Of a stretch of 49,648 nucleotides of DNA, positions 1 through 9,010 are shown one piece after another (position 1 is the stretch's first letter; each line of letters opens with the position of its first letter). This DNA comes from Synergistaceae bacterium (GTDB taxonomy: Bacteria > Synergistota > Synergistia > Synergistales > Aminobacteriaceae): assembly GCA_031280275.1 (NCBI GenBank), contig JAITGX010000025.1, forward strand, positions 1-49,648. Direction: 5' to 3'. The translations under genes were made by a program, and so were the position numbers. The notes under the pieces are model-generated. The model worked only from the letters and a program-made list of their open reading frames with translations. It ran no database searches and was not told the origin of the DNA.

Positions 1-884
1 CATTCGGCAATATCGTCTGTTTCCGCGACCTGAAACAGGCAACCGATGACGCGATAGCCCTGTTCGGTGACAGGGACGCGGGCGGAATCGTCCTGCTCAA
101 AACATATGACGAGTATTACAACGGTTACGACGAACAGGACGAACATAGACCCGGCTACGCCGAACGCATCGCGGAGCTTACGAGGTCATTCCCACTCGGC
201 GCCGCCATCCTCGGCGAAGAAGCGCAGAAAGATTTTATCCGGCTCTATGGCGCAATTCTCCGGCTCCGCAATATCCTCACGGCGTTTGACGGCTTTGCCG
301 GGAATGAGATATTGAGCAGCCGCGATTTTCAGGACTACCAGAGCGTTTACATCGACCTCTATCAAGAACTGCGTCCAAGAGCGGACGGCGGCAAGGAAAA
401 CATCAATGATGATATCGTTTTCGAGTTGGAGCTTATCAAGCAGATTGAAGTCAACATCGACTATATTCTCATGCTTGTAGAGAAGTACCATGCGTCGAAC
501 TGTACTGACAAGAGTATACTCACAGCGATTGGTAAGGCCATCAATTCGAGTATCGAACTGCGAAGCAAGAAAGGATTGATTGAGGGCTTCATTGAAAAAG
601 TGAACACCAGTACGAAAGTGGACGACGACTGGCGCGGGTTTGTGCGGGAGAAGAAAGAGGAAGATTTGTCGGCGCTCATAAAAGGCGATAATTTAAAAGA
701 AGAAGAAACCCGACGCTTCATCGACATTGCTTTCAGGGACGGTACGCTTAAAACAACGGGTACTGACATTGACAAAATCCTGCCGCCCATGTCTCGCTTC
801 GGCGGCAGCAAGCGCGCTGCAAAGAAGCAAGGTATTATCGAAAAACTGATGGGATTTTTTGAGAAGTATTTGGGGTTGATGTAA
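1..884 (+). CDS. hsdR: Type I restriction enzyme R subunit (HsdR), C-terminal part
   Basis: The reading frame is open from base 3, so the gene starts before the window and about 293 residues are visible. HsdR is the ATP-dependent translocase and nuclease subunit of a type I restriction-modification complex. The visible part begins with the typical GNIVxFRDLxxAxxDAxALFG stretch and GGIVLLKTYDEYY, followed by the helical C-terminal region (FQDYQSVYIDLYQELR) that docks HsdR to the HsdM/HsdS methylase core. The nuclease and helicase domains lie upstream and are not visible. The cas3 start is only 44 bp downstream, so restriction and CRISPR genes form one defence block. The family call is by recognition of these stretches. 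Confidence 0.88.
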   Translation, partial: FGNIVCFRDLKQATDDAIALFGDRDAGGIVLLKTYDEYYNGYDEQDEHRPGYAERIAELTRSFPLGAAILGEEAQKDFIRLYGAILRLRNILTAFDGFAGNEILSSRDFQDYQSVYIDLYQELRPRADGGKENINDDIVFELELIKQIEVNIDYILMLVEKYHASNCTDKSILTAIGKAINSSIELRSKKGLIEGFIEKVNTSTKVDDDWRGFVREKKEEDLSALIKGDNLKEEETRRFIDIAFRDGTLKTTGTDIDKILPPMSRFGGSKRAAKKQGIIEKLMGFFEKYLGLM

Positions 885-911
885 CAGGATACTCATCTAT
901 AGAAACTATAG
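876..911 (+). promoter_or_regulatory. Candidate cas operon promoter with CTATAG palindrome
   Basis: TTGATG (876-881) and TATAGA (898-903) are separated by 16 bp and overlap the end of hsdR. The -10 lies inside CTATAG-AAA-CTATAG (897-911), two copies of a self-complementary hexamer. Transcription would start about 20 bases before cas3. The promoter is inferred by eye; the paired palindrome is seen directly and could be an operator. Confidence 0.4.
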
Positions 912-928
912 AAAAAGAAGGTGCGAAA

Positions 929-3448
929 ATGCCGCAAATAAAACCAGACATGAATATTGCTCACATACGTAACTCAGATGGTGCACCACAAACCCTTGAA
1001 ACACATCTCACAGGCGTCGCGGCTCTGGCGAAAGAAAACGCGAAAAAGTTCAACCTCGAAAAATTGGGAGAGCTTTTAGGTCTGCTTCACGACGGGGGAA
1101 AGTACAGCAGTCAGTTTCAGTCTTACATTCGCTCCGCGGAAGGGTTTATCGACCAAGACTCTGATGAGTACGTTGACGCCGCGCAGCAAAAGGGCAAAAT
1201 CGATCACTCGACGGCTGGGACCCAGTGGCTCTGGCAAGCCCGCTCCCTAATAGGCGGGGCGCTCGACATGACCTGTGCACAAATGCTCTCTCTCGTGCTG
1301 GCGTCTCATCACTCTGGCCTGATTGACTGCCTGACGCCTGATGGAATGGATAATTTCTCTAGGCGCATAGAAAAATCCGACAATAAGACTCACCTTGACG
1401 AAGTACGCTCGAAATTTCCCGAAGAGCTTCGAAAACGTCTCCAAGAATTGCTTGAGAGTCCCGACCTTTTTGAACCGCTGAAAAAATTACTGCGTGAACT
1501 TCGCGACCAAGAAAAAAATTATGAGCTGGCGTTAGAAAACCCATCTGGAGAGAAAGCAACCGCGCGATATTCTTTCAAAATTGGGTTGTATCTGCGTATG
1601 CTGTTTAGCTGTCTTATTGACGCGGACAGAACGGATACGGCTGATTTCGAAAAAAGGCGCGCCGCCGCGCTTCGGCAAAAGGGCGAATATACGGGCTGGC
1701 AGACGTTGACTGAGCGGCTGGAGGCACATCTCGCGAAATTCGATTCTTCTAAACCTATCAATTACGAGCGGAGAAAAATTTCGGAGGATTGCAAAGCGGC
1801 CGCTGCGCGTGACAAGGGTATATACACCCTAACCGTTCCGACGGGAGGGGGTAAAACCCTAGCCAGTCTGCGCTTCGCGCTGAATCACGCGCTGTATCAC
1901 CAAGATATCGAACGCATCTTCTACGTTATTCCCTTCACCACGATCATCGACCAGAACGCCGACGTCGTGCGCAAAATTCTTGAATCACCAGACCTTGAAT
2001 CACCAGACGAGGAAGGACGCGTCGTTTTGGAATGTCACTCGAACCTCACGGCGGAACGCGAGACCTGGCGAGGCAAAATTCTTTCGGAGAACTGGGACGC
2101 GCCCATCATCTTTACGACTAACGTCCAATTTCTCGAAACCCTTTTCGCGGGAGGCACGCGAAGCGCCCGGCGTACGCATCAGCTCGCGCGGTCAGTTATC
2201 ATTTTCGATGAAATTCAAACCCTTCCCATACGAACCGTCCACATGTTCTGCAACGCTTTAAATTTTCTTGTTGGGCAGTGTGGTTCAACGGCCGTGCTCT
2301 GCACCGCCACACAGCCGTTGCTTGGCGGCGTGGACAGGCAGCTGGGAGCTTTGAACTTCACCCCAAGCCATGAAATTTTGTCCCGCGGCCTTACGGAGGT
2401 CTTTAATCAATTCAAACGTGTTGAGATCATCGATAAGAGGCGCAATGGAGGATTTTCTTACGATGAAGCCGCGGACATGGCGCTGGAAGAACAAAAACTC
2501 TCCGGCAGCGTCCTGGTAGTCGCCAACACCACAAAAACAGTGCGCGAGGTTTATCGGCGCGTAAAAGAGAAATTTGTCCGCACGGTACATCTCAGCGCCA
2601 ACATGTGCCCCGCTCACCGCAAAAAAGCCCTGGCGGAAATACGAGAGAGGCTTGACGCCTCGCTGCCTGTGATATGTGTCAGCACCCAGGTTATCGAGGC
2701 CGGGATAGACATTGACTTTAGCGCGGGCATACGTCTTTTGGCTGGACTGGACTCGATCGCCCAGGCGTCGGGGCGAGTCAATCGCCACGCTTTGCGCTTA
2801 AACGGACGTGTGTCGCTGCTCAATTTCCCCGATGAAGAGGAAAATTTGACTTCCCTTCCTGATATCTGCAAAGGTCGTGAAGTCGCTCAAAGAGTTCTTG
2901 ACGAACTCAGCGCGAAGTCAAATTTAGTTGGCTCAGATGTCCTTGATCCCCGGACGATCGCCCACTATTTCGAGTATTATTTTTACAATAGGAGAAAGGA
3001 AATGCGTTACAATGTTAAAGCGGAAAGAAATGATAACTTATTGAATATGCTGTCGAGCAATTTGATGGCTCGCAGTGAGTACGAGCGCATGCATGGCAAG
3101 CCGGAATCTCTGAAAAACAGGCTGGTTCAGTCTTTCAAAAGCGCCGCTGATATATTTCGCGCTATTGACGCGCCGACGCGCGGGATTATCGTCGCTTATG
3201 GAGAGGAGGGCGAAGATCTTATCACAAAACTCTGCGGCTCCTTTAATCCACAAAAAGATATAGCGTTACTGCGGAAGGCACAGCAGTATACCGTCAACGT
3301 TTATCCTCATGTATGGAAAAAACTGGACGGAGTTATTCATGAGGTTCAGGAAGGTACTGATATTTGGTATCTGTCAAAGGAATACTACAGCTCAGAGTTT
3401 GGTCTGAGCGAGATGCTGGTATCGAAGTTTGGCCTGGCTGAAGCGTGA
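929..3448 (+). CDS. cas3: CRISPR-associated helicase/nuclease Cas3 (type I-C)
   Basis: Cas3 is recruited by Cascade after target recognition and nicks and unwinds the foreign DNA. The 839-residue protein has an N-terminal HD nuclease domain with the metal-binding HD pair at about residues 54-55 (LLHDGGK), further histidines at about 93 and in ASHHSGL (about 127), then a superfamily 2 helicase. The Walker A motif is TVPTGGGKT (about 301-309), the DExH box reads DEIQ (about 426), motif III is TAT, and motif VI is QASGRVNR (about 609-616). Both activities are therefore on one chain and all key residues are present. The start has an AAGAAGG-type ribosome site. It is the first gene of the operon, and cas5c follows after 12 bp. 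Confidence 0.96.
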   Translation: MPQIKPDMNIAHIRNSDGAPQTLETHLTGVAALAKENAKKFNLEKLGELLGLLHDGGKYSSQFQSYIRSAEGFIDQDSDEYVDAAQQKGKIDHSTAGTQWLWQARSLIGGALDMTCAQMLSLVLASHHSGLIDCLTPDGMDNFSRRIEKSDNKTHLDEVRSKFPEELRKRLQELLESPDLFEPLKKLLRELRDQEKNYELALENPSGEKATARYSFKIGLYLRMLFSCLIDADRTDTADFEKRRAAALRQKGEYTGWQTLTERLEAHLAKFDSSKPINYERRKISEDCKAAAARDKGIYTLTVPTGGGKTLASLRFALNHALYHQDIERIFYVIPFTTIIDQNADVVRKILESPDLESPDEEGRVVLECHSNLTAERETWRGKILSENWDAPIIFTTNVQFLETLFAGGTRSARRTHQLARSVIIFDEIQTLPIRTVHMFCNALNFLVGQCGSTAVLCTATQPLLGGVDRQLGALNFTPSHEILSRGLTEVFNQFKRVEIIDKRRNGGFSYDEAADMALEEQKLSGSVLVVANTTKTVREVYRRVKEKFVRTVHLSANMCPAHRKKALAEIRERLDASLPVICVSTQVIEAGIDIDFSAGIRLLAGLDSIAQASGRVNRHALRLNGRVSLLNFPDEEENLTSLPDICKGREVAQRVLDELSAKSNLVGSDVLDPRTIAHYFEYYFYNRRKEMRYNVKAERNDNLLNMLSSNLMARSEYERMHGKPESLKNRLVQSFKSAADIFRAIDAPTRGIIVAYGEEGEDLITKLCGSFNPQKDIALLRKAQQYTVNVYPHVWKKLDGVIHEVQEGTDIWYLSKEYYSSEFGLSEMLVSKFGLAEA

Positions 3449-3460
3449 GGAGGTGTGTCA

Positions 3461-4168
3461 ATGGACAGCAGCATTGAGTTCAAAGTGTGGGGGAGGTTTG
3501 CCCTGTTCACGGATCCGCTTACCAAGATCGGAGGGGAAAAATGCTCGTACCACGTCCCCACCTACGAGGCGTTGAAGGGCATAGCCCGCTCCATTTACTG
3601 GAAACCGACCTTCATATGGATCATCGACCGCGTGCGGGTTATGAAGCGCATCCGCACTCAGGCCAAAGGGATGAAGCCTCGAAACTACGCAAAGGAAGAA
3701 AATTCTCTGGCACTTTACAATTATCTTGTCAACGTGGAGTATCAGGTCCAAGCGCACTTTGAGTGGAACAAACATCTGTCGGAGTTGGAGGAAGACCGCA
3801 GCGAAGGCAAACATCGCACCATAGCCAAGCGTATGTTGGAACGTGGAGGGCGGCGGGATATTTTTTTGGGCACGCGGGAGTGCCAGGGCTACGCGGAGCC
3901 CTGTGCCTTCGGAGAGGAAAAAGGTGAATTTGACGGCTATGGGGAATTAGCTTTTGGTCTCATGTTTCATAGCTTCAAATATCCTGAGGAGTTAGGGGTC
4001 AATGAGCTGCACAGCTATTTTTGGATGCCTTGCATGGCCAATGGGGTTATCGAGTTCCCGCGCACCGAGCAATGTCCGGTTTCGAAGTTCGTCCGTGAAA
4101 TGGCCGCACAAAAATTTATTCCTAACGTCAACTTTACCGGCCATAAGGAGAAAGGACTGCTGGCATGA
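3461..4168 (+). CDS. cas5c: Cas5c, pre-crRNA processing endoribonuclease of type I-C
   Basis: In type I-C systems Cas5 replaces Cas6: it cuts the repeat RNA and stays on the 5' handle of the crRNA. The protein has 235 residues, the usual size, with the conserved N-terminal FKVWGRFALFTDP and the YHVPTYEALKGIARSIYWKP stretch. A GTG at 3455 is in frame but only one base after the AGGAGG at 3448-3453; the ATG at 3461 has a 7-base spacing and is preferred. The gene overlaps cas8c by four bases (ATGA), which suggests translational coupling and matched amounts of the two Cascade subunits. Confidence 0.93.
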   Translation: MDSSIEFKVWGRFALFTDPLTKIGGEKCSYHVPTYEALKGIARSIYWKPTFIWIIDRVRVMKRIRTQAKGMKPRNYAKEENSLALYNYLVNVEYQVQAHFEWNKHLSELEEDRSEGKHRTIAKRMLERGGRRDIFLGTRECQGYAEPCAFGEEKGEFDGYGELAFGLMFHSFKYPEELGVNELHSYFWMPCMANGVIEFPRTEQCPVSKFVREMAAQKFIPNVNFTGHKEKGLLA

Positions 4169-6069
4169 GCTGGATACAGAAGCTCCATGAGACTTATGAG
4201 CGTATAAACGTTGACTTAACGGGAGAGGAGACAGCTCCGTTACCCATAGGTCATGTTTCCCATCAGGCTCATTTTCAGATAATATTGGATGGAGCAGGTA
4301 AGTTTATCGACGCACAATTGGTTGAAAAGGAAGACACCCTGGTACCGGCCACAGAAGACTCCGCAGGGCGCACGGGAAAAATCCCTCCTCCTCATCCTTT
4401 GTGTGACAAAATTCAGTATGTGGCGAAAGATTATCTTGCGTATGGAGGTGAAAAGTCATTTTATGATGCCTACAGGTCTTTGCTTTTCAGCTGGAATCAG
4501 GCATTTCCGCATCGTAAGTTAGAAGCTGTATTGAATTACGTCGATGATGGACATGTTGTTTCCGATTTAGTACACAAAGGATATTTGTACGTGGATAAAG
4601 ACGGTCAATTGCTGACATCATGGCCTGACAGCCGTGATAAACCCCACGTTTTTAAAATGGCAAAAAAGCAAGGGGAGGCTTTTATCCGGTGGGTCGTTCA
4701 AATTCCTGGCGAAAAAGAAACTCATACATGGGAGGACAAAGGGCTTATAGACTCTTGGAAGCAATTCGTGCCCCAGCTTATCCAGAAAAAAGGCATATGC
4801 ATGGTTACTGGGAAAAAAACGCTGCTAGGGACGAAACATCCCAAAGGAGTCCGTTATAACGGCGATAATGCCAAGTTGATTTCGTCCAATGACACGTCGG
4901 GCTTTACTTACCTTGGACGTTTTACTGACAGTGAGCAGGCTTGTTCTATTGGGTACGAAACTTCTCAGAAAGCACACAATGCCTTGCGTTGGCTGATTGA
5001 TCGTCAATCTTTCCACAACGGCGAGCAAGTCATCATTTCTTGGGAAGTTTCTGGCAAAAAAGTGCCCTCTCCTGTCCTGAATTCGCGTCAGGCCCTTTTG
5101 GAAGATGACGATTACAGCGAAATTCAGCTTGAGAATAATTCCGGAAGCGGGGCGGGGTATAAGGGAGATTTCGGCCAAATTTACGCGAAGAGATTAAGCT
5201 CCAAAATAGCGGGGTATCGGCAGGAGTTGGGTTCAAGTAAAGACATTGTCGTCATGGGATTGGACTCTGTGACGCCCGGGCGAATGGCGATCACCTACTA
5301 TCGAGAGCTGACGGGATCGGAATTCCTTGATCATTTGGAGGCATGGCACAAAAATTTCGCGTGGTTTCAAAAATATTCTAAAGAAGTGAAATTTATCGGA
5401 GCACCTGCTCCGAAGGAGATCGCCGAAGCTGCGTTTGGCAGACGATTGGACGCGAAGGTCAGTAAAATGACGGTGAACCGGCTTTTGCCCTGCATCGTGG
5501 ACGGAACGGATAGAATGCCCTTTCCGCAGGACCTCGTTCGCTCCACGCGCAACCGGGCCGTCAATAGAATGGGTATGGAGCATTGGGAATGGGAGAAAGT
5601 TTTAGGTATCGCGTGCGCACTTTTTAACGGTGTGAGTAAAGGAGGCTATCAGATGGCGCTGGAAACAAAAAGAGATACCAGAGATTATCTGTATGGCCGG
5701 CTGCTTGCCGTGGCGGAGCGCTTGGAGTATATCGCGTTAAACGTCGCGGGAGAGAACAGAGACACAAATGCGGCCAGGCTGATGCAACGTTTTGCGGAAC
5801 GTCCTTACTCGACGTGGCTTCAAATTGAACAGGCTCTGGTTCCTTACAAAACCAGGCTGCAAACTCGGCGGGCGGGTTTTCTCAGCAACATGAAAAACCT
5901 ACTCGATGAAATACACTGCCTGTTCAAAACGGCAGAGGTTTACACCAGTGATGCCCCGCTGTCAGGGGAATTCCTTCTGGGTTATCATTGTCAGCGGCGC
6001 GATTTGCAATTGAAGACCAAAAGCGAGGAAGAGACAAACTCGACCGGCTCGAATGAGGAGGGAAAGTGA
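4165..6069 (+). CDS. cas8c: Cas8c (Csd1), type I-C Cascade large subunit
   Basis: Cas8c recognises the PAM and recruits Cas3. In this subtype an internal start commonly also yields a small Cas11c subunit from the C-terminal part; that is family knowledge and was not tested here. The protein has 634 residues, slightly longer than many Csd1 proteins. Recognition rests on its position between cas5c and cas7c and on Csd1-like stretches such as CMVTGKK and the C-terminal RAGFLSNMKNLLDEI. The last 20 residues are hydrophilic (KTKSEEETNSTGSNEEGK) and probably disordered. It overlaps cas5c by four bases and ends at the cas7c start. Confidence 0.92.
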   Translation: MSWIQKLHETYERINVDLTGEETAPLPIGHVSHQAHFQIILDGAGKFIDAQLVEKEDTLVPATEDSAGRTGKIPPPHPLCDKIQYVAKDYLAYGGEKSFYDAYRSLLFSWNQAFPHRKLEAVLNYVDDGHVVSDLVHKGYLYVDKDGQLLTSWPDSRDKPHVFKMAKKQGEAFIRWVVQIPGEKETHTWEDKGLIDSWKQFVPQLIQKKGICMVTGKKTLLGTKHPKGVRYNGDNAKLISSNDTSGFTYLGRFTDSEQACSIGYETSQKAHNALRWLIDRQSFHNGEQVIISWEVSGKKVPSPVLNSRQALLEDDDYSEIQLENNSGSGAGYKGDFGQIYAKRLSSKIAGYRQELGSSKDIVVMGLDSVTPGRMAITYYRELTGSEFLDHLEAWHKNFAWFQKYSKEVKFIGAPAPKEIAEAAFGRRLDAKVSKMTVNRLLPCIVDGTDRMPFPQDLVRSTRNRAVNRMGMEHWEWEKVLGIACALFNGVSKGGYQMALETKRDTRDYLYGRLLAVAERLEYIALNVAGENRDTNAARLMQRFAERPYSTWLQIEQALVPYKTRLQTRRAGFLSNMKNLLDEIHCLFKTAEVYTSDAPLSGEFLLGYHCQRRDLQLKTKSEEETNSTGSNEEGK

Positions 6070-6071
6070 CC

Positions 6072-6902
6072 ATGGCACTCAGCAAAAAAATTGATTTCGC
6101 GGTGATTTTCAGGGTGAAAAACGCGAATCCAAACGGCGACCCCTTGAACAGCAACCGCCCTCGCACCACCTATGAAGGACTTGGAGAAGTCACGGATGTT
6201 TGCATCAAGCGAAAGATACGCGATCGGTTGTTGGAGAACGGCCACGCGATTTTTGTGCAAGCTGATGACAGAAAAACAGACGACGCCTCTTCACTAAGGG
6301 TCAGGGCCGAAAATGCGCTTGAGAAAAAAATGGGTAGCGCTGATATGGTCAAAACGGCTTGTGAGATTTGGTTGGATGTGCGCGCCTTTGGACAGCTCTT
6401 TGCCTTCAAATCTGGAAAGTCCGGAAAGGGGGATGAAACGGGTGTCTCAGTGCCCATTCGAGGTCCTGTAACCGTTCAGTCGGCGTTTACCTCAGAGCCC
6501 ATCAACATCACCAGCACCCAGATCACCAAGAGCGTCAGCGGCGAAGAGGGTAAGGACGGTAAGCGGGGCTCCGACACCATGGGCATGAAACACCGCGTGG
6601 ACAACGGGGTGTACATTTTTTATGGCAGTATGAACCCTCAATTGTCGGAAAAGACGGGTTTTAGCGACCAGGACGCGGCGGCCGTGAAAGAGGTGCTGCC
6701 CAAGCTTTTCGAGAACGACGCATCCTCCGCGCGCCCGGAGGGCAGTATGCGCGTGGAAAAGGTCTTCTGGTGGGAGCATAACTGCAAGGCGGGTCAGTAC
6801 TCGTCCGCTAAAGTCCACGGCAGCCTCATTTTAAATGCCGACGGAAGTTACAAAGAAAACAGTCTGCCCGGTCTGTCTCCCGAAATTATAGACGGATTTT
6901 AG
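6072..6902 (+). CDS. cas7c: Cas7c (Csd2), Cascade backbone subunit
   Basis: Cas7 subunits polymerise along the crRNA spacer to form the Cascade backbone. The 276-residue protein opens with the family signature FRVKNANPNGDP. Further Csd2 hallmarks are the ITSTQITKSVSG segment and DTMGMKHRVDNGVYIFYG. Two starts are possible: a GTG at 6066 that overlaps the cas8c stop, and the ATG at 6072, ten bases after GAGGAGG (6055-6061); I chose the ATG. The C-terminus (GLSPEIIDGF) is normal, so the gene looks intact. Confidence 0.94.
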   Translation: MALSKKIDFAVIFRVKNANPNGDPLNSNRPRTTYEGLGEVTDVCIKRKIRDRLLENGHAIFVQADDRKTDDASSLRVRAENALEKKMGSADMVKTACEIWLDVRAFGQLFAFKSGKSGKGDETGVSVPIRGPVTVQSAFTSEPINITSTQITKSVSGEEGKDGKRGSDTMGMKHRVDNGVYIFYGSMNPQLSEKTGFSDQDAAAVKEVLPKLFENDASSARPEGSMRVEKVFWWEHNCKAGQYSSAKVHGSLILNADGSYKENSLPGLSPEIIDGF

Positions 6903-6911
6903 GACCTCGTG

Positions 6912-7571
6912 ATGTTCTCCGACGAAGACCTCCTTCAAATTTCCGGGCTTCAGCACTTGATGTTTTGTGAGCGTCAGTGGGCGCTCATCTACATGGAGAT
7001 GGAGTGGGAGGAAAACGTTCGGACGGTGGAGGGAAAACAACTGCACGAGTCCGTTCACGAGCAGGGCGCGAGCACCCGGTCAGGTGTGCGCGTGGCGCAG
7101 GGGCTGCGTCTGCGCTCCCTGTCGCTGGGACTGACCGGACAAGCGGACCTCGTGGAGTTTCACGTCAGCGACGATGGAGCGTCAATACCGGGGCTGTCTG
7201 GCCGTTGGCTGCCCTATCCGGTGGAGTACAAGCGCGGGCGCAAACGTTACGACAGCGCCGATGAGACGCAGCTTTGCGCCCAGGCTTTATGTTTGGAGGA
7301 AATGCTGGGTGTCACGGTGCTCAAGGGCGCGATTTTTTACGGGCAGCCGCGAAGACGCTCGGAAATTGACCTTTCTTTCGCCCTTCGTGAAGAGGTGTCG
7401 CGCCTTTGTTCGCGCGCCAGAGAACTCTACTCCAGTCAGATAATCCCACCGCCCAAACTGGGCAGACATTGTTCAAATTGCTCCATCAAGGACATCTGCA
7501 TGCCGAACCTTGCCGCAGCAGACAAGTCGGCGGAGTACGTTACAGGACTTCTAAACGAGTTTTTACTATAA
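6912..7571 (+). CDS. cas4: Cas4, RecB-like iron-sulphur exonuclease for spacer acquisition
   Basis: Cas4 trims prespacers and sets their PAM orientation together with Cas1-Cas2. Nuclease residues are visible in GQADLVEF and PVEYKRG, with a following DETQLCAQA segment. Four cysteines for a 4Fe-4S cluster appear as FCERQ near the N-terminus and CSNCSIKDIC near the C-terminus. Length (219 residues) is normal. A GTG at 6909 directly precedes the chosen ATG. The gene lies 9 bp after cas7c and 13 bp before cas1, the standard I-C order. Confidence 0.94.
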   Translation: MFSDEDLLQISGLQHLMFCERQWALIYMEMEWEENVRTVEGKQLHESVHEQGASTRSGVRVAQGLRLRSLSLGLTGQADLVEFHVSDDGASIPGLSGRWLPYPVEYKRGRKRYDSADETQLCAQALCLEEMLGVTVLKGAIFYGQPRRRSEIDLSFALREEVSRLCSRARELYSSQIIPPPKLGRHCSNCSIKDICMPNLAAADKSAEYVTGLLNEFLL

Positions 7572-7584
7572 GGGAGATGCCGCC

Positions 7585-8610
7585 ATGAAACGCCTGCTCA
7601 ACACGCTCTTCATCTCCACGCAGGGAGCTTGGCTTTCGCAGGAGGGAGAAAATATCGTCGTTCACCTGGACAAGGAAACCTCAAAAAAATTCCCCGTTCA
7701 TCTTTTCGAATCTATCGTGTGTTTCGGCAGGGTCAGCGCCACCTCTCCCCTGATGGGGTTCTGCGCGGAAAAAGGCGTTCTGATTTCCTTCTTTTCCGAA
7801 CAGGGTCGTTTTCTTGCCCGTGTGGACGGGCCAGTGCGCGGAAACGTTCTGCTCCGCCGCCGGCAGTACCGATTGGCCGATGATGAAAAAGCGGCCTCCG
7901 ACGTCGCCCGAAGCGTTCTCATAGGCAAGATAGCCAACAGCAGGACGGTTTTAATGCGCTCAGCGAGAGAGCGCACGGAGGAAAGTCCCGCTCTCGCCTC
8001 GGCGGTAAAACATCTGGACGGTACGGTTCAAGACCTCGGAAAGCCGCTGCCGTTGGAAATTTTGCGCGGAAAAGAAGGCGACGCGGCTCGGCACTACTTC
8101 GACGTGTTCGACCGCCTCATCTTGGCGCAGAAAGACCATTTCAAGTTTACGACTCGGAACCGGCGGCCGCCGACGGACAAGGTCAACGCGCTCCTGTCGT
8201 TCGTGTACACGCTGCTCGTCCACGACGTGATATCCGCGCTGGAGGGAGTTGGGCTGGATCCGGCGGTTGGTTATCTGCACAAGGAGCGTCCCGGACGTCC
8301 AAGCCTGGCTCTGGACCTCATGGAAGAATTTCGCTCCTGGCTTGCGGACCGGCTCGTGCTGTCGCTGATCAACCGGCGGCAAATATATCCTGATGGTTTT
8401 ACGCAAAGCGAGAGCGGCGCGGTATATATGGAAGACACGACGCGAAAAACAGTTTTAGCCGAGTGGCAGGCGCGCAAGCAGGACGAACTGACGCATCCTT
8501 ATACGGAAGAAAAAATGGCGATAGGTCTTTTGCCCCACGTCCAAGCACGCCTTTTGGCGCGTCACATTCGAGGGGAACTTAAAAGTTATCCTCCTTTCGT
8601 GTGGAAGTAG
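7585..8610 (+). CDS. cas1: Cas1, CRISPR spacer integrase
   Basis: With Cas2 it inserts new spacers at the leader end of a CRISPR array. The 341-residue protein has the three metal ligands of the family: Glu at about 164 (LRGKEGDAAR), His at about 232 (GYLHKERPGRPSLA) and Glu at about 247 (DLMEEFRS). It starts on ATG behind GGGAGATG. The enzyme therefore looks competent, which is notable because no array to act on is visible in this window. Confidence 0.96.
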   Translation: MKRLLNTLFISTQGAWLSQEGENIVVHLDKETSKKFPVHLFESIVCFGRVSATSPLMGFCAEKGVLISFFSEQGRFLARVDGPVRGNVLLRRRQYRLADDEKAASDVARSVLIGKIANSRTVLMRSARERTEESPALASAVKHLDGTVQDLGKPLPLEILRGKEGDAARHYFDVFDRLILAQKDHFKFTTRNRRPPTDKVNALLSFVYTLLVHDVISALEGVGLDPAVGYLHKERPGRPSLALDLMEEFRSWLADRLVLSLINRRQIYPDGFTQSESGAVYMEDTTRKTVLAEWQARKQDELTHPYTEEKMAIGLLPHVQARLLARHIRGELKSYPPFVWK

Positions 8611-8620
8611 GCAAAACACG

Positions 8621-8911
8621 ATGATGGTGTTGATAACCTACGACGTAAGCACGGAAAGCGAGGGTGGTAAACGCCGCCTTCGCCGAGTGGCGAAACTGTG
8701 TGAAGATTTTGGACAGAGAGTTCAGTGTTCCGTTTTCGAGTGTTTGGTGAATTCCGCGCAGTGGGCCGGCCTGAAGCACCGACTGGAGCAGGAAATCGAC
8801 AAAGAACAGGATAGTCTCCGTTTTTATTCTCTTGGGACGAACTGGAAACGGAACGTCGAACACCTGGGAGTCAAAAAAGCGTATGATCCTGAGGGGCTGA
8901 TTCTGTTATAA
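8621..8911 (+). CDS. cas2: Cas2, structural partner of Cas1
   Basis: A 96-residue protein of the normal I-C type, with the beta-strand MVLITYDVS carrying the conserved Asp (about residue 8) and the SVFECLVNSAQW segment of the ferredoxin-like fold. It forms the dimer that bridges two Cas1 dimers during spacer integration. Two adjacent ATG codons (8621, 8624) are possible. The stop codon at 8909-8911 is followed after a single base by a solo terminal repeat of the window's mobile-element family rather than by a leader and CRISPR repeats. Confidence 0.95.
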   Translation: MMVLITYDVSTESEGGKRRLRRVAKLCEDFGQRVQCSVFECLVNSAQWAGLKHRLEQEIDKEQDSLRFYSLGTNWKRNVEHLGVKKAYDPEGLILL

Positions 8912-8912
8912 A

Positions 8913-8927
8913 GGAAGTGCTGATTAA
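8913..8927 (+). repeat. Solo end of the small inverted-repeat element
   Basis: GGAAGTGCTGATTAA fits the terminal repeat consensus GGAARYRCTGATTAA built from the other copies at every base. No internal hairpins and no second end follow. It lies one base after the cas2 stop codon. The match is seen directly; that it is a remnant of a larger copy is inference. Confidence 0.6.
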
Positions 8928-9010
8928 AGAGGGGTGCAGGGACGACTCCAAGCAGTGTCTGGGGCAAAACCTCAGAAAGATGGAAGGCGTGACAAATTTT
9001 GAGGGAAAAA

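Noticed and set aside
8912-9010. CRISPR array after cas2
   Set aside because: No regularly spaced repeats of 30-35 bp are present; only a 15-bp element end is recognisable.
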